Made by a program: the position numbers and the translations under genes. A stretch of DNA of 59,806 nt from an uncultured Pseudomonadota bacterium (GTDB taxonomy: Bacteria > Pseudomonadota > Gammaproteobacteria > Steroidobacterales > Steroidobacteraceae). Shown here piece by piece: positions 18,001-27,571 of the stretch; within the stretch, counting starts at the first letter, position 1; the number at the start of each line of letters is the position of its first letter. Under the pieces are notes generated by a model. That model was not told the DNA's origin and made no database searches. It saw only the letters and a program-made list of their open reading frames with translations. The DNA lies in assembly GCA_903838705.1 (NCBI GenBank), contig CAILZL010000022.1, positions 1 to 59,806 on the forward strand. The letters run 5' to 3'.

Positions 18001-20880
18001 CTACTCCAGCCGTAATTCCATCCTCACCTTGCCGTCCGGAGATGAGGTCTTATTACGACCGGCAGTCAGATAAATTCGTTCGGCTGACAGTTCAGTGTTA
18101 GCCAGCAACGCTGCCTGAACTGCACCGGCACGACTGCGGGTCAATTCATCACGATCAGCTGCGCTGATGGCGAACTGCGGCTTCAGAATGCCTTCCAGAT
18201 AGGCGATGTTGCTGCTGATTGCCTCATTAGTATGTTCATTCGCTGAGGGCAGAACGGGCAGACTGCCAAGCCTGTTTTGATGAAGCTTCATCAGGGCCAC
18301 CACACGCTGATCTGGCGTTGCACTTGCTGCACCTGGCAGGAATGGTGCCAGCGCCTGATCGAATGCACGCTGATTCATGACGGCCGCATCTGCATCATCA
18401 ACCACATTGAGCGGGATATTCAGTTTCAGCTGCGGTCGCTCGATCAGTGCCTTGCTTAAATTGCCCAGCTTGCTGGCTTCAGTTTCACTGAGACTGGCGG
18501 ATCCCGGCGCGAAATCCACATAAGCCAACTCCTCTCCCCCACCAAACAACGAGCCCAGCGCCGAGAAAGGCGCGGTCACAATCCGGGTCAGCAAGTTGAG
18601 ACAGGCTTTCCAGATGATCGGCCCCACCTTGAACTTGGGGTCATCAATGCTGCCATTGACTGGCAAATTAAGATCGATCACGCCATTACGATCTTTCAGC
18701 AGTGATACAGCCAGCTTTATCGGTAAAGGCACTGCATCCTTGCTGTCCGTAGCGGCACCGAACTCCAGCTGATCAATCACAATGTGATGCGTCGCATCCA
18801 GTTTGCGATCCTGAATCTGATAGTGAATTTCCGTGGCCAGCTTGCCTTTGGCAATGCTGTAACCGGCGAACTTGCCTGAGTAGGGATTAAAGGTAGTGAG
18901 CTCCATGTTCCGGAAGTTCATGGCAATGTCACTGTAAGTATCCGCAGCCAGAAAATTGGCTTCACCGGAAATTGAAATCGGTGCGTAGTTATCCACACTG
19001 CCATCCAGCTTGACCTTTGCGCGTGAATTACTGGCAGAAGACAAACCGGTTACGCTGCCGTTCAGATTTTGAATGCCGGTGGAAAAGACCGGCTGAACAG
19101 TATTATCAGTGAAGTTGGCAGAGCCACCCTCAATCAGTACTTTGGCGATACGGGTACGCATGGGAGGCGTTGCCGCTGCATGAACCTCAACGGCAGAATT
19201 GTGATCTGTTCCAGCAGCGCCTTGAGTACGTAATACCTGCTGGATATTGGTCGTACCATCACTGTTGATAATGACGCGCCCATACGGCTTTCGTACCTGT
19301 ACCTGATCAATCTCCAGCGCATCCGGAGTCATGCTGTAATTCAAATTCTTCAGCAACAATGATTGCCATTTGATGAAATCTTTTCCATCCACCTTGTCCT
19401 GCGTATTCAGATTGGCAATCTCCACATTACCGGTGAATTTGATGGCCGGACTCCTGTTAGTGGCCGTGCCTTTGTAATAAGCATCGCCTTCTGCACTCAA
19501 CTGTCCATCCTGAATCAGCATATTGGTAGATGTGGCCGCGTAATTTTGCACATCAGCCAGCTGAAAGCCGGCCAACTTAACCTTCATTTGTGAGCTTAAG
19601 GTATCCAGATTCACTGACCCACTGAACGCCAGGTTAGCCTTGTCATTGATAATCATCGAAGCGTTCACATTGACCGTGGTGTCATGTGCTGTATTGAAAT
19701 CATCCACCTGAACCTGTGCAGGTTTGATTGAAAAGCGTGTCGCTGGTGTCACGCCCTGATCTTCAAGCTGAACAGCAGCATTGACCAGTTTGATTTCCTT
19801 AACCTGAGTGCTCCACGGCGCATCGCTAGCTTCATCCGGCCCGAGCAGTTCCAGCAGATTCAGATTTCTCTGTGCATCCAGCACTGCCGTAAATTGCGCA
19901 TCGCTCAGCGTAACCTGCTGGATTTGTACGCTGCGTTTGTTCAACGCAACCTCAGTGCCCGATATGCCCAGATTCGCCCAGGAAACCCATGCCGCACCAC
20001 CCCCCGTTTTCGGAGCTATGCTGGACGCAGCCACTGAGATATTCGGCAGAGACAATTTAAGATCAAGCTCATTCACCAGCGACATTTCATATCCACCATC
20101 AAGACTGATGGTTCCTGTCAGCAAACGGAACGGCAGTGCGTCCTGCAGATAAGACTGCAAGGACTCTGCTTTCAGACCTGCAACTTGCAACCTGCCCTTG
20201 GATACGAGCGGCTGGAGAGCAAAGTCGCCCTGCAGGTCAAAACTTTCGCCAGCTGCGGAGCGGGCCGTGAAGTGGAAGTCATTGCCATGCTCCGGTTCGG
20301 TCCGGAAATTCACCAGCGTGAATTGAATTGGTGCCAGATCGCTTCTGAATGGCGTGGGGCGTGACTGATCGTCAATGTGAACATGGCCGCCGGTCAGAGT
20401 TAATTCATCAATCCTGACCCTTGGTAATGGCGCTGCCGTGGCGACTGAGTCACTGTCCTTATGCAGATCCTTGAAGGCAAGATTCAGCTGCCCTTGCGGA
20501 TTGGTGATGACCTGAACATTGGGAGCATCCAGCTGGATTTTCCGGAAGTTATAACTGCCTGTAAAGACGGAACTCAATTCAGCATTTACCAGCAGGTAAT
20601 CAAAACCAAAAACCGGCGCGCCATCCGCTTCAGCAAGCTGCGCCTGAGAAATCTCGACGGTCAATGTAAATGGATTGAACCGCACTGCCCCCAGCCTGAG
20701 CTGCCGGTGCATGTCATCATGAACATATGCCGTTGCATATTTATCGATCAGGCGCGGCACGAGCAGAAAACCGATCAATCCATACGCAAGCAGCAGCAGA
20801 CCCAGCACACTGAGCAGGCGCAGATGGCGCTTCAGCAAGGCGAACATGGAAAAACCGGATTCTGTTACAGAGTTTGGCAT
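18001..20880 (-). CDS. DUF748 family AsmA-like envelope protein
   Basis: A 959-residue protein with one N-terminal membrane helix (about 21-41) followed by a long periplasmic beta-rich body, as in DUF748 members of the AsmA-like group. These are thought to bridge inner and outer membranes and take part in lipid transport; this is inferred from the family. Segments such as SGEANFLAADTYSDIAMNFRNMELT and FNPYSGKFAGYSIAKGKL are family-typical. The C-terminal part has an OmpA-like pattern (VDFAPGSASLSETEASKLGNL). A start at residue 12 (20847) is also possible because it brings the helix nearer to the N-terminus. Monocistronic, with an open divergent region upstream. Confidence 0.88.
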   Translation of the reverse strand: MPNSVTESGFSMFALLKRHLRLLSVLGLLLLAYGLIGFLLVPRLIDKYATAYVHDDMHRQLRLGAVRFNPFTLTVEISQAQLAEADGAPVFGFDYLLVNAELSSVFTGSYNFRKIQLDAPNVQVITNPQGQLNLAFKDLHKDSDSVATAAPLPRVRIDELTLTGGHVHIDDQSRPTPFRSDLAPIQFTLVNFRTEPEHGNDFHFTARSAAGESFDLQGDFALQPLVSKGRLQVAGLKAESLQSYLQDALPFRLLTGTISLDGGYEMSLVNELDLKLSLPNISVAASSIAPKTGGGAAWVSWANLGISGTEVALNKRSVQIQQVTLSDAQFTAVLDAQRNLNLLELLGPDEASDAPWSTQVKEIKLVNAAVQLEDQGVTPATRFSIKPAQVQVDDFNTAHDTTVNVNASMIINDKANLAFSGSVNLDTLSSQMKVKLAGFQLADVQNYAATSTNMLIQDGQLSAEGDAYYKGTATNRSPAIKFTGNVEIANLNTQDKVDGKDFIKWQSLLLKNLNYSMTPDALEIDQVQVRKPYGRVIINSDGTTNIQQVLRTQGAAGTDHNSAVEVHAAATPPMRTRIAKVLIEGGSANFTDNTVQPVFSTGIQNLNGSVTGLSSASNSRAKVKLDGSVDNYAPISISGEANFLAADTYSDIAMNFRNMELTTFNPYSGKFAGYSIAKGKLATEIHYQIQDRKLDATHHIVIDQLEFGAATDSKDAVPLPIKLAVSLLKDRNGVIDLNLPVNGSIDDPKFKVGPIIWKACLNLLTRIVTAPFSALGSLFGGGEELAYVDFAPGSASLSETEASKLGNLSKALIERPQLKLNIPLNVVDDADAAVMNQRAFDQALAPFLPGAASATPDQRVVALMKLHQNRLGSLPVLPSANEHTNEAISSNIAYLEGILKPQFAISAADRDELTRSRAGAVQAALLANTELSAERIYLTAGRNKTSSPDGKVRMELRLE

Positions 20881-21197
20881 GGGATGGATTCAGATTTGAT
20901 AACTTGGGCCGGGAGCCGGTAATACAGATCACTGGTCACACAAGGCGAGCATTAAGTAATTGTGCCCTGCATCAGGGCTGGATGCGAGAGGTAGCCACTG
21001 ATATTTAGAAGCATTTTTATACGCTTCATGACCTCATTATTCGGGCATTAAATGCTGGCATCTGCATATTATTAAGAGCAGACTTCCCAGCTTTTTTGAT
21101 ATGCCGACTTTGAAATATAAATATTTTTTCATTGTCCAGACAGCAACAGTACGACTAAAATACAGCCGCAATTCCTTATTCAGTTACAGAAGCAAAC
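20881..21197. other. Divergent intergenic region
   Basis: 317 bases between the DUF748 gene and the DUF4337 gene. Besides the candidate promoter at 21132-21161 it contains a perfect 6-bp hairpin GCCCTG-CAT-CAGGGC at 20964-20978, with no T-run on either side, and an AT-rich tract around 21105-21130 that may serve as an UP element. No reading frame of note. Confidence 0.5.
21132..21161 (+). promoter_or_regulatory. Candidate promoter of the DUF4337 gene
   Basis: TTGTCC (21132-21137) and TAAAAT (21156-21161) with an 18-base spacer, preceded by an AT-rich tract and 36 bases in front of the ATG at 21198. The match is reasonable but not strong. Confidence 0.4.
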
Positions 21198-21725
21198 ATG
21201 GCAGAAGTTGAAATCCACGCACATCACGATGCTCATAGCGATGCTTTCGGCAGAAGGGTCGGTGTAATGGTTGGGGTTATCGGCATATTGCTGGCTGGTG
21301 TTACCATTGAGTCACATCGGGCACATACAGCAGCAATTGTGCACAAGACCGAAGCGAACGATCAGTGGGCGTTTTTTCAGGCGAAGAAAATCCGCGGACA
21401 CATGATGGAAGTTGGCGTGACCGTAATGAATGCGCTTGGAACGGATACCAGCCGGACGCAACCAGCCATTGATAAACTCAAGGCAGAGAGCGAACGATAT
21501 GCGAAAGATGCAGAAGACATACAGAAGGAAGCAAAGCAGCGAGAGCAAGAAACAGAATTAGCTGAACATCAAGCGCTGCGATTTGATCTGGGTGAAGGCT
21601 TGCTGGAACTTGGCATGGTACTTTCGTCACTTTACTTCCTGTCCAAACGCAAGTTTTTCCCAATACTGGGCGGCATCGCCGCAATACTTGGTACTGGATT
21701 TGGCCTCAGCGCATTCTTTTTTTAA
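21198..21725 (+). CDS. DUF4337 family membrane protein
   Basis: A 175-residue protein with an N-terminal His-rich cytoplasmic stretch (HAHHDAHSD), a membrane helix at about 23-38, a charged coiled-coil-like middle (about 85-125), and a hydrophobic C-terminal part with two further helices (about 132-148 and 153-174). The segment NDQWAFFQAKKIRGHMMEV is characteristic of DUF4337. Function is unknown. It begins a plus-strand run of three unrelated-looking envelope genes. Confidence 0.8.
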   Translation: MAEVEIHAHHDAHSDAFGRRVGVMVGVIGILLAGVTIESHRAHTAAIVHKTEANDQWAFFQAKKIRGHMMEVGVTVMNALGTDTSRTQPAIDKLKAESERYAKDAEDIQKEAKQREQETELAEHQALRFDLGEGLLELGMVLSSLYFLSKRKFFPILGGIAAILGTGFGLSAFFF

Positions 21726-21927
21726 GTTTATAGCCAGCTTGAAGTGGCCAGAAATAAAACATCAGCAAAGTGAGCAAGCACTTAGCACGACCAGCTTCTT
21801 TCACTGAATTGAAGTTGGCCGGGATTTCAAACCACTCACAACTCACCTTGATCCAACCTCTTATGCAGAAAGACACATCTGCTCAACCGGCTGCAAACTA
21901 AATACTATAAATACAAAAAGGCCGCTC

Positions 21928-22167
21928 ATGAATGAACTGAAAGCACTTGAAGCTCTGGGCCTCGAACTTCCCGGACCCTGGTATATAGCTGGATCAATAC
22001 TGTTCAGTATCGTTGGCTATGCTGTTTACCGCCGTGGCAAGAAAACAGCCCATCCTTCTTTGAAATGGACAGGGGTTGCATTGATGCTATACCCATATGC
22101 CATCTCTGATACGTTGTTTCTTTACCTTGCGGGTTCTGCATTGTGCATATTTGCCTACTATTGTTGA
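21928..22167 (+). CDS. Conserved small membrane protein
   Basis: A 79-residue protein with two membrane helices (about 17-33 and 60-77) joined by a basic loop (YRRGKKTAHPS). The pattern LYPYAISDTLFLYLAGSALC recalls a family of short hypothetical membrane proteins widespread in Proteobacteria. No function is known. The 202 bases before it and the 182 bases after it show no feature apart from a short CATGAT...ATCATG hairpin near 22299-22316. Confidence 0.7.
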   Translation: MNELKALEALGLELPGPWYIAGSILFSIVGYAVYRRGKKTAHPSLKWTGVALMLYPYAISDTLFLYLAGSALCIFAYYC

Positions 22168-22349
22168 GCAATAACAGTCCAAATAAAATAACTAAGGTTT
22201 AAAGTCTACTAAAGCCGCATCAATTCGATGCAGGAATAAAAATAATGACCAACAGGCGGTCCCACAACTTTTTGAACCACAAGCGCAACCCTTTCTCCTA
22301 CCATGATCAATAAATCATGAGACTACATTTTGAGAATGAGAATTAAAAT

Positions 22350-23084
22350 ATGAAACCTTCACCGGTACTGGCCTTTATTAGCGTAGCTCTATATTTACTA
22401 GCAACAATGCAAGACTGCCTTGCTGAGGAAGGCAATACCGACAAGACAGAAATAAAACTAACTTTGGGGAGTTATAAATATTCGGGCTATTCCGGGACAG
22501 ATTTGAATATCCGAGCCAGGAAGACTGACACTGATTACTGGTTTGGGGCCTATACCGACCATGAGTTCGGAAATCAGGAACGCTTAGGCGCGGACACCAC
22601 GTTTCAACTAACTAAAGTCTTACAGTTACAACCTTCATTACAGATAGCAAGCCGTGGACTATTGGCTGGAAGTGCAAATATTCAGGTTGGTGATATTTGG
22701 TTTGCATATGCCGGACTGGGAAGAACCAACCTGAAACCATACTTTAATCTTAATTTTGACCCAAACGATGCAGCCACATATGGAATAGGACACAGAACAG
22801 AAGGGAACCAGTTATACAACCTCTATGTAATTGCCGACAATCGTCTCGGCACTCATCAACAAGACTGGCACCTTACAGCAAAACTCCCATTCAACACCCA
22901 GCATCTGGCCATTGACTTGCTATATAAGCATGGCAATGGAGATACTGGAGTGATAACAGCTTGGGGCTACAGCGCAGCTTGGAACTGGGAAAAGCTTTTC
23001 TTACGAGTAACCAAGGATCCACACCAGAACTATTCAACGCAGGATGCATGGCGAATAGCAGCCGGCATCAGGTACTGGGACTAA
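22350..23084 (+). CDS. Outer-membrane beta-barrel-like protein of unknown function
   Basis: A 244-residue exported protein. A signal peptide (about 1-25, cut near CLAEEG) is followed by alternating hydrophobic/polar strands with many aromatic residues and GY/GN turns. The chain ends in YWD rather than Phe, close to the typical barrel terminus. Segments such as TDYWFGAYTDHEFGNQERLG and SLQIASRGLLAGSANIQVGD fit a small closed barrel. No family is assigned. It is convergent with the DUF4397 gene. Confidence 0.6.
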   Translation: MKPSPVLAFISVALYLLATMQDCLAEEGNTDKTEIKLTLGSYKYSGYSGTDLNIRARKTDTDYWFGAYTDHEFGNQERLGADTTFQLTKVLQLQPSLQIASRGLLAGSANIQVGDIWFAYAGLGRTNLKPYFNLNFDPNDAATYGIGHRTEGNQLYNLYVIADNRLGTHQQDWHLTAKLPFNTQHLAIDLLYKHGNGDTGVITAWGYSAAWNWEKLFLRVTKDPHQNYSTQDAWRIAAGIRYWD

Positions 23085-23151
23085 TACGGATACACATTAT
23101 ACCCGTATCGCCAGATCGTGATTTTAGGATATTCAATAGGTCCTGAATTCA

Positions 23152-24459
23152 CTACCTGTCTCTTCTGATTATGACCTGACTCGATGAACTTGTAGTACTG
23201 AGGAGAAAGAGAGAATAGACACCATTAGCGATAGACTGTGTGCTGCTATAGCTACTGAAAGTGCTGTCCGGTGTCTGAACCTGTAAAACAGAAGTACCCG
23301 CCTGAACTTCAAAATAGCCAGTAGATTGTCCGTATAGAGTTGTGGATGCAACGGGTACCGAATTATCAGTCAGTGATACACCTTCAGGGCTGCTCACAGC
23401 TATATTTATAAGACGAATGTTTGCTCCACTAACAGGAACTTGGTTGTTATCACTCAGTACAGTTACTTGTGGATCTGCTGGATCCGATCCATATACTAAA
23501 ATTGTGTAATCTCCTCCACTGGAGAAAGTCACTGCTGGAAGCGAAGCAACCTGACTGCCATTTACGTTTATATAATAGGCGCTTGAATTTGCCGGCACCA
23601 AACCATAGGTGCCAACAGATGGTGTATAAACAGCTGGAAGCTGAACTGCAACAGGCGCTCCAAACGAAACCCGGACATCAGCCGTACCACCTGTCGCAAA
23701 TGCAGATGCAATTCTGACTCTGGCCTTATCAGCCAGATGTACGCTGGCAGCACCACCCTGCTGCACCAAGGTCCCATTGACCAAGGCACCACCACTTGTA
23801 CCGGTCAATAATAATGAATAAGTTGAAGAACTGGAAAACTCAACTGAAGATACACTAAGGCGAACATCACTTGGATTGTTATAGGCAGTTATCACAACAT
23901 CATAGGTACCAGCAGTAATTAATTTTGTCAGTGACGAGCCAAGGTCGGCAACATCTGTAATAGTGGGTGTCAATCCAGTTATTGATCCACCTGGAGTGAC
24001 CAAATAAATATCAAGATTGCCGGCATCTGCGCCCACATTTCTAACAGCCAGGGAAGAAAATCCGGTTGCAGGTGCAGTTTGGTTATCAGTGATTGCAGCC
24101 AGCATGATTTGGTTATTGTGCGTGTACGCCACTACCGTGTAGTAGGTCCCACCGGATAGACTTAGCGAACTAACTGTAGGTGCAGCAAGAGTTCCACTCA
24201 ATGAGCTGACGTCAACTGAAACAACACCTGCAGTCATCGAAAGATAATTGCTACTGCCAGTAGCGGGTATATTTGCAGTACTCATAGGATTGTTGGTGGA
24301 ATCTACTGCAGTGAGCTTTACATCACTGAGTTGAGTAGCATTAACCAATCTAACATATGTGACAGTACTCACAGCTGCACTACTTTTACCATGGCCACAT
24401 GCAGCACACATGAATGCCAAAAATGCAAAGAGAATCAAAAGCAGGAAATTGGTTTTCAT
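23152..24459 (-). CDS. DUF4397 repeat-containing exported protein
   Basis: A 435-residue protein with a signal peptide (MKTNFLLLILFAFLAF) and a Cys-rich junction FMCAACG that may be a weak lipobox. The mature part, rich in Ser, Thr, Val and Ala, contains three to four Ig-like repeats with the DUF4397 pattern: VRLVNA, VRNVGADAGNLDIYLV, VRIASAFATGGTADVRVSF and IRLINIA at roughly 110-residue spacing. Such proteins are cell-surface and uncharacterised. The start at 24459 is supported by AAGG seven bases upstream; the longer 446-residue frame has no site and adds 11 polar residues. It lies 38 bases behind czcA on the same strand and may be co-expressed with it. Confidence 0.75.
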   Translation of the reverse strand: MKTNFLLLILFAFLAFMCAACGHGKSSAAVSTVTYVRLVNATQLSDVKLTAVDSTNNPMSTANIPATGSSNYLSMTAGVVSVDVSSLSGTLAAPTVSSLSLSGGTYYTVVAYTHNNQIMLAAITDNQTAPATGFSSLAVRNVGADAGNLDIYLVTPGGSITGLTPTITDVADLGSSLTKLITAGTYDVVITAYNNPSDVRLSVSSVEFSSSSTYSLLLTGTSGGALVNGTLVQQGGAASVHLADKARVRIASAFATGGTADVRVSFGAPVAVQLPAVYTPSVGTYGLVPANSSAYYINVNGSQVASLPAVTFSSGGDYTILVYGSDPADPQVTVLSDNNQVPVSGANIRLINIAVSSPEGVSLTDNSVPVASTTLYGQSTGYFEVQAGTSVLQVQTPDSTFSSYSSTQSIANGVYSLFLLSTTSSSSQVIIRRDR

Positions 24460-24497
24460 GGTTGCCTTACTAGATGAATAGGTGTCTGCCAATAGGA

Positions 24498-27400
24498 CTA
24501 ATCAGAATCGGATTCTTTCGAAAATCGCACATAGAGAACAGGAAGAACAACAAGCGTCAACATTGTTGCCGATATCAGGCCACCTATTACGACGATCGCT
24601 AAAGGCCTCTGCGTCTCTGAACCAATATCATGCGAAAGGGCCATAGGAAGCAAGCCAAGCATTGCCAGCATAGTAGTCATCATTGCAGTTCTCAGCCGAT
24701 CTTGTGTTCCAATCTTTACGGCCTCTATGATGCTTACCCCGCGCTCACGCAGCTGATCAAAATACGACACCATAACGACGCCATTAAGTACCGCCTGCCC
24801 AAACAGAGCGATAAAGCCAATAGCCGCAGAAACAGATAAGGGCAAGCCAGTCAACCACAATGCAACGATACCTCCAATCAGTGCGAAGGGGATATTCGCA
24901 ACAATCAGACCTGCATTCTTTAGAGAACCGAAAGCATTGAACAAAAGCAGGAAGATTATAAGTATGGAAATTGGAACAACTATTGCCAATCGACGCATGG
25001 CACGCTGTTGATTCTCGAATTCACCAGACCATTTAACTTCATAACCAGAAGGTATTTTTACATTCTTATCAACGATGTCCTGCATATCCTTAACCACGCT
25101 TCCCATATCGCGATCCTTGATAAAGACGCCGATAGACAACAATCTACTGCTATCCTGCCTCGATATATCCATTGCACCGCTTGTTGTTCTAACATGAACG
25201 ACCTCGGACAACGGAATATGGGCACCATCTGCAGTTGCAATCAATGTATTACTGAGTGCACCTATTGTGCGCTCTTCTTCTTCTAGCCTTACCACAACAC
25301 TATAGTGCTGCTCGCCTTCATAAAGCTCGGTAGCCGGCCGTCCGCCTATTGATGATTCAACCAAATCCTGAATATCCGCAACATTAAGGCCAAAACGTCC
25401 TGCAGCAGATCTATCCACTTCAAGTATGAATTGCGGGAGCATTCCCTCACGGTCAATTGAAGCCTGGGCAACACCTTTAACAGCTCGTATCTGGGTCAGA
25501 ATTTGATGCCCAACTTGGTTAAGGACATCCAGACTCTCTCCGAATAATTTAATGACGATCTGCCCATCTACCTGCGAGATACTTTCTAAAACATTGTCAT
25601 AAATTGGCCCATCAAAACTCGGATCCAAACCGGGCAATTTTCTCACAGCAGAATCCATATCCTGAATGATTAATTCACGACTAATTCCCTTGCGCCATAG
25701 TGACTCTTCTTTCAGCGAGACCGCAACTTCAACACTATTGAGATTCTTTGGATCTGTTCCGTCCTCGGGACGGCCCGCCTTCGAGACTACCGTTTTTACT
25801 TCTGGGACAGACATTAACGCCATCCTTATACGGCGCGATTCTGACTGTGCCTGCCTTACCGATATACTTGGTGGCAGGGAAATATTCACCCATATATCCC
25901 CTTCATTCAACGCTGGAATGAACTCACTTCCTAATTGTGTTGCAATCAGAATTGCAACAGCTAAAGCCGATACCGCGCCAATAATTACAGTTCGGGTATG
26001 AGAAATAGACCATGAAACTATGGGTGCATAATGCCGCTTGCACCATCTAACCAACCTGTTTTCTTCATGTGGCAGTTCTTTTGGCAAGAACAACAAACAG
26101 AGAAGCGGCACCAAGGTTAATGACACCAACAAAGCTCCGATCAAGGCGGCACATACTGAATATGCCATTGGGGAAAACAGCCGCCCCTCCTGACGCTGCA
26201 AGGTAAATATAGGAATGTAAGCAGCAATGATGATAATCATCGCAAATAAAGTAGGCCTTCCAACCTCTGCAGTAGCTGACATTACTATCTTGCCCCTTGG
26301 AACAAGCGACTTGTCAGCACCAGCCCGCGTGAGCCTTTGGAAAATGTTTTCCACTACGATCACCGCGCCATCAACCAGAATTCCAAAGTCCATTGCGCCA
26401 AGAGACAATAGATTTGCTGGCATACCCAGCAAATGCAAACCAAGGAACGTAGCCAACAACGCAAGAGGAATCACGGTGGCCACCGCCATAGCAGCTCTAA
26501 GGTCACTCAGGAAGATATACAGAACCAGGGTAACCAACAGCGCCCCTTCAAGCAGATTTCTGAAAACAGTACCCAAGGTGCGCTGTATTAACCACGAGCG
26601 ATCATAATATGACTGGATTTGTACACCCTTCGGCAATATTTTTGTATTCAGTTGATTGATTTTATCCTTTACTGCGTTGAGCACGACCGTTGGATTTTCA
26701 CCTTTTCTCATATCAATGATGCCAATCACTGCATCATCGTCATATCCCATTCCTACAACACCCTGGCGCTGTTCAGACCCTATTGCTACGGTTGCTACGT
26801 CTTTCACGCGTATAGGCGTCGCATTATTTTCAGATATCACTGTATCTTCGATGTCAGCAACACCCTTCAGAAGCCCAATGCTTCTTAATAAAAACTGCTG
26901 ATCACCCTGCTCAACAGCACCTCCGCCAGCATTATTATTCGCCCGCTGCAATGCAGCGTACAGCTGCGAGATACTAACGTGTGCGTCTCGTATTTTTCCT
27001 AAGTTAGGTGTCACAACATACTGCTTGATCTGGCCACCAATGGAAACCACATCAGCCACCCCAGGAACCTGACGAAGATATTTTTCGACGGTCCAGTCTT
27101 CAATGCTTCTCAATTGCCTGGAATCATACGCATCTCCACGCAACCGGAAACGATACACCTCACCTATTGCAGTAGTGAGTGGACCCAGATCCGGTTGCAC
27201 TCCAGACGGCAAATTGGCATCGCGCATATGCTCAAGAACCTGCTGCCTGACAAAGTAGTCGCCTGGAGCATCATCAAATGTAATAACAATGTAAGAAAGC
27301 CCTTGCTGAGTGTGCGAATTCATTCGCACCGAATGCGGCAGCCCACTGAGCGCAATCTCCAATGGGATAGTTACCTGCTGCTCCACCTCTTCTGCTGCAT

Positions 27401-27566
27401 GGCCAGGGTATAGTGCAATAACAGTAGCTTGTGTATCTGTAACATCTGGAAATGCCTCTATTGATAACTGCTGAAATGAATAGACGCCTGCGCCTATAAA
27501 TAGAGCAATGCCAAGCAATAGATACAATGGCTTTTGTAATGAAACCTCAATTAGACGCTGCAACAT
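24498..27566 (-). CDS. czcA: Heavy-metal efflux RND transporter, CzcA type
   Basis: A 1,022-residue inner-membrane proton/cation antiporter of the HME-RND family that exports divalent metals. It has twelve predicted helices and two large periplasmic loops. The fourth helix reads DFGILVDGAVIVVEN (393-407), with the D393, D399, E406 pattern of the CzcA/CnrA group (zinc, cobalt, cadmium, nickel) and unlike the copper/silver CusA group. This points to Zn/Co/Cd/Ni rather than Cu/Ag, but the exact metal is inferred. Five bases separate it from the membrane fusion gene, so it is in one operon with the next two entries. Confidence 0.93.
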   Translation of the reverse strand: MLQRLIEVSLQKPLYLLLGIALFIGAGVYSFQQLSIEAFPDVTDTQATVIALYPGHAAEEVEQQVTIPLEIALSGLPHSVRMNSHTQQGLSYIVITFDDAPGDYFVRQQVLEHMRDANLPSGVQPDLGPLTTAIGEVYRFRLRGDAYDSRQLRSIEDWTVEKYLRQVPGVADVVSIGGQIKQYVVTPNLGKIRDAHVSISQLYAALQRANNNAGGGAVEQGDQQFLLRSIGLLKGVADIEDTVISENNATPIRVKDVATVAIGSEQRQGVVGMGYDDDAVIGIIDMRKGENPTVVLNAVKDKINQLNTKILPKGVQIQSYYDRSWLIQRTLGTVFRNLLEGALLVTLVLYIFLSDLRAAMAVATVIPLALLATFLGLHLLGMPANLLSLGAMDFGILVDGAVIVVENIFQRLTRAGADKSLVPRGKIVMSATAEVGRPTLFAMIIIIAAYIPIFTLQRQEGRLFSPMAYSVCAALIGALLVSLTLVPLLCLLFLPKELPHEENRLVRWCKRHYAPIVSWSISHTRTVIIGAVSALAVAILIATQLGSEFIPALNEGDIWVNISLPPSISVRQAQSESRRIRMALMSVPEVKTVVSKAGRPEDGTDPKNLNSVEVAVSLKEESLWRKGISRELIIQDMDSAVRKLPGLDPSFDGPIYDNVLESISQVDGQIVIKLFGESLDVLNQVGHQILTQIRAVKGVAQASIDREGMLPQFILEVDRSAAGRFGLNVADIQDLVESSIGGRPATELYEGEQHYSVVVRLEEEERTIGALSNTLIATADGAHIPLSEVVHVRTTSGAMDISRQDSSRLLSIGVFIKDRDMGSVVKDMQDIVDKNVKIPSGYEVKWSGEFENQQRAMRRLAIVVPISILIIFLLLFNAFGSLKNAGLIVANIPFALIGGIVALWLTGLPLSVSAAIGFIALFGQAVLNGVVMVSYFDQLRERGVSIIEAVKIGTQDRLRTAMMTTMLAMLGLLPMALSHDIGSETQRPLAIVVIGGLISATMLTLVVLPVLYVRFSKESDSD

Positions 27567-27571
27567 GAGAC

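Noticed and set aside
20964-20978. GCCCTG-CAT-CAGGGC hairpin as a terminator
   Set aside because: No T-run on either side and it lies upstream of both genes, not downstream of one.
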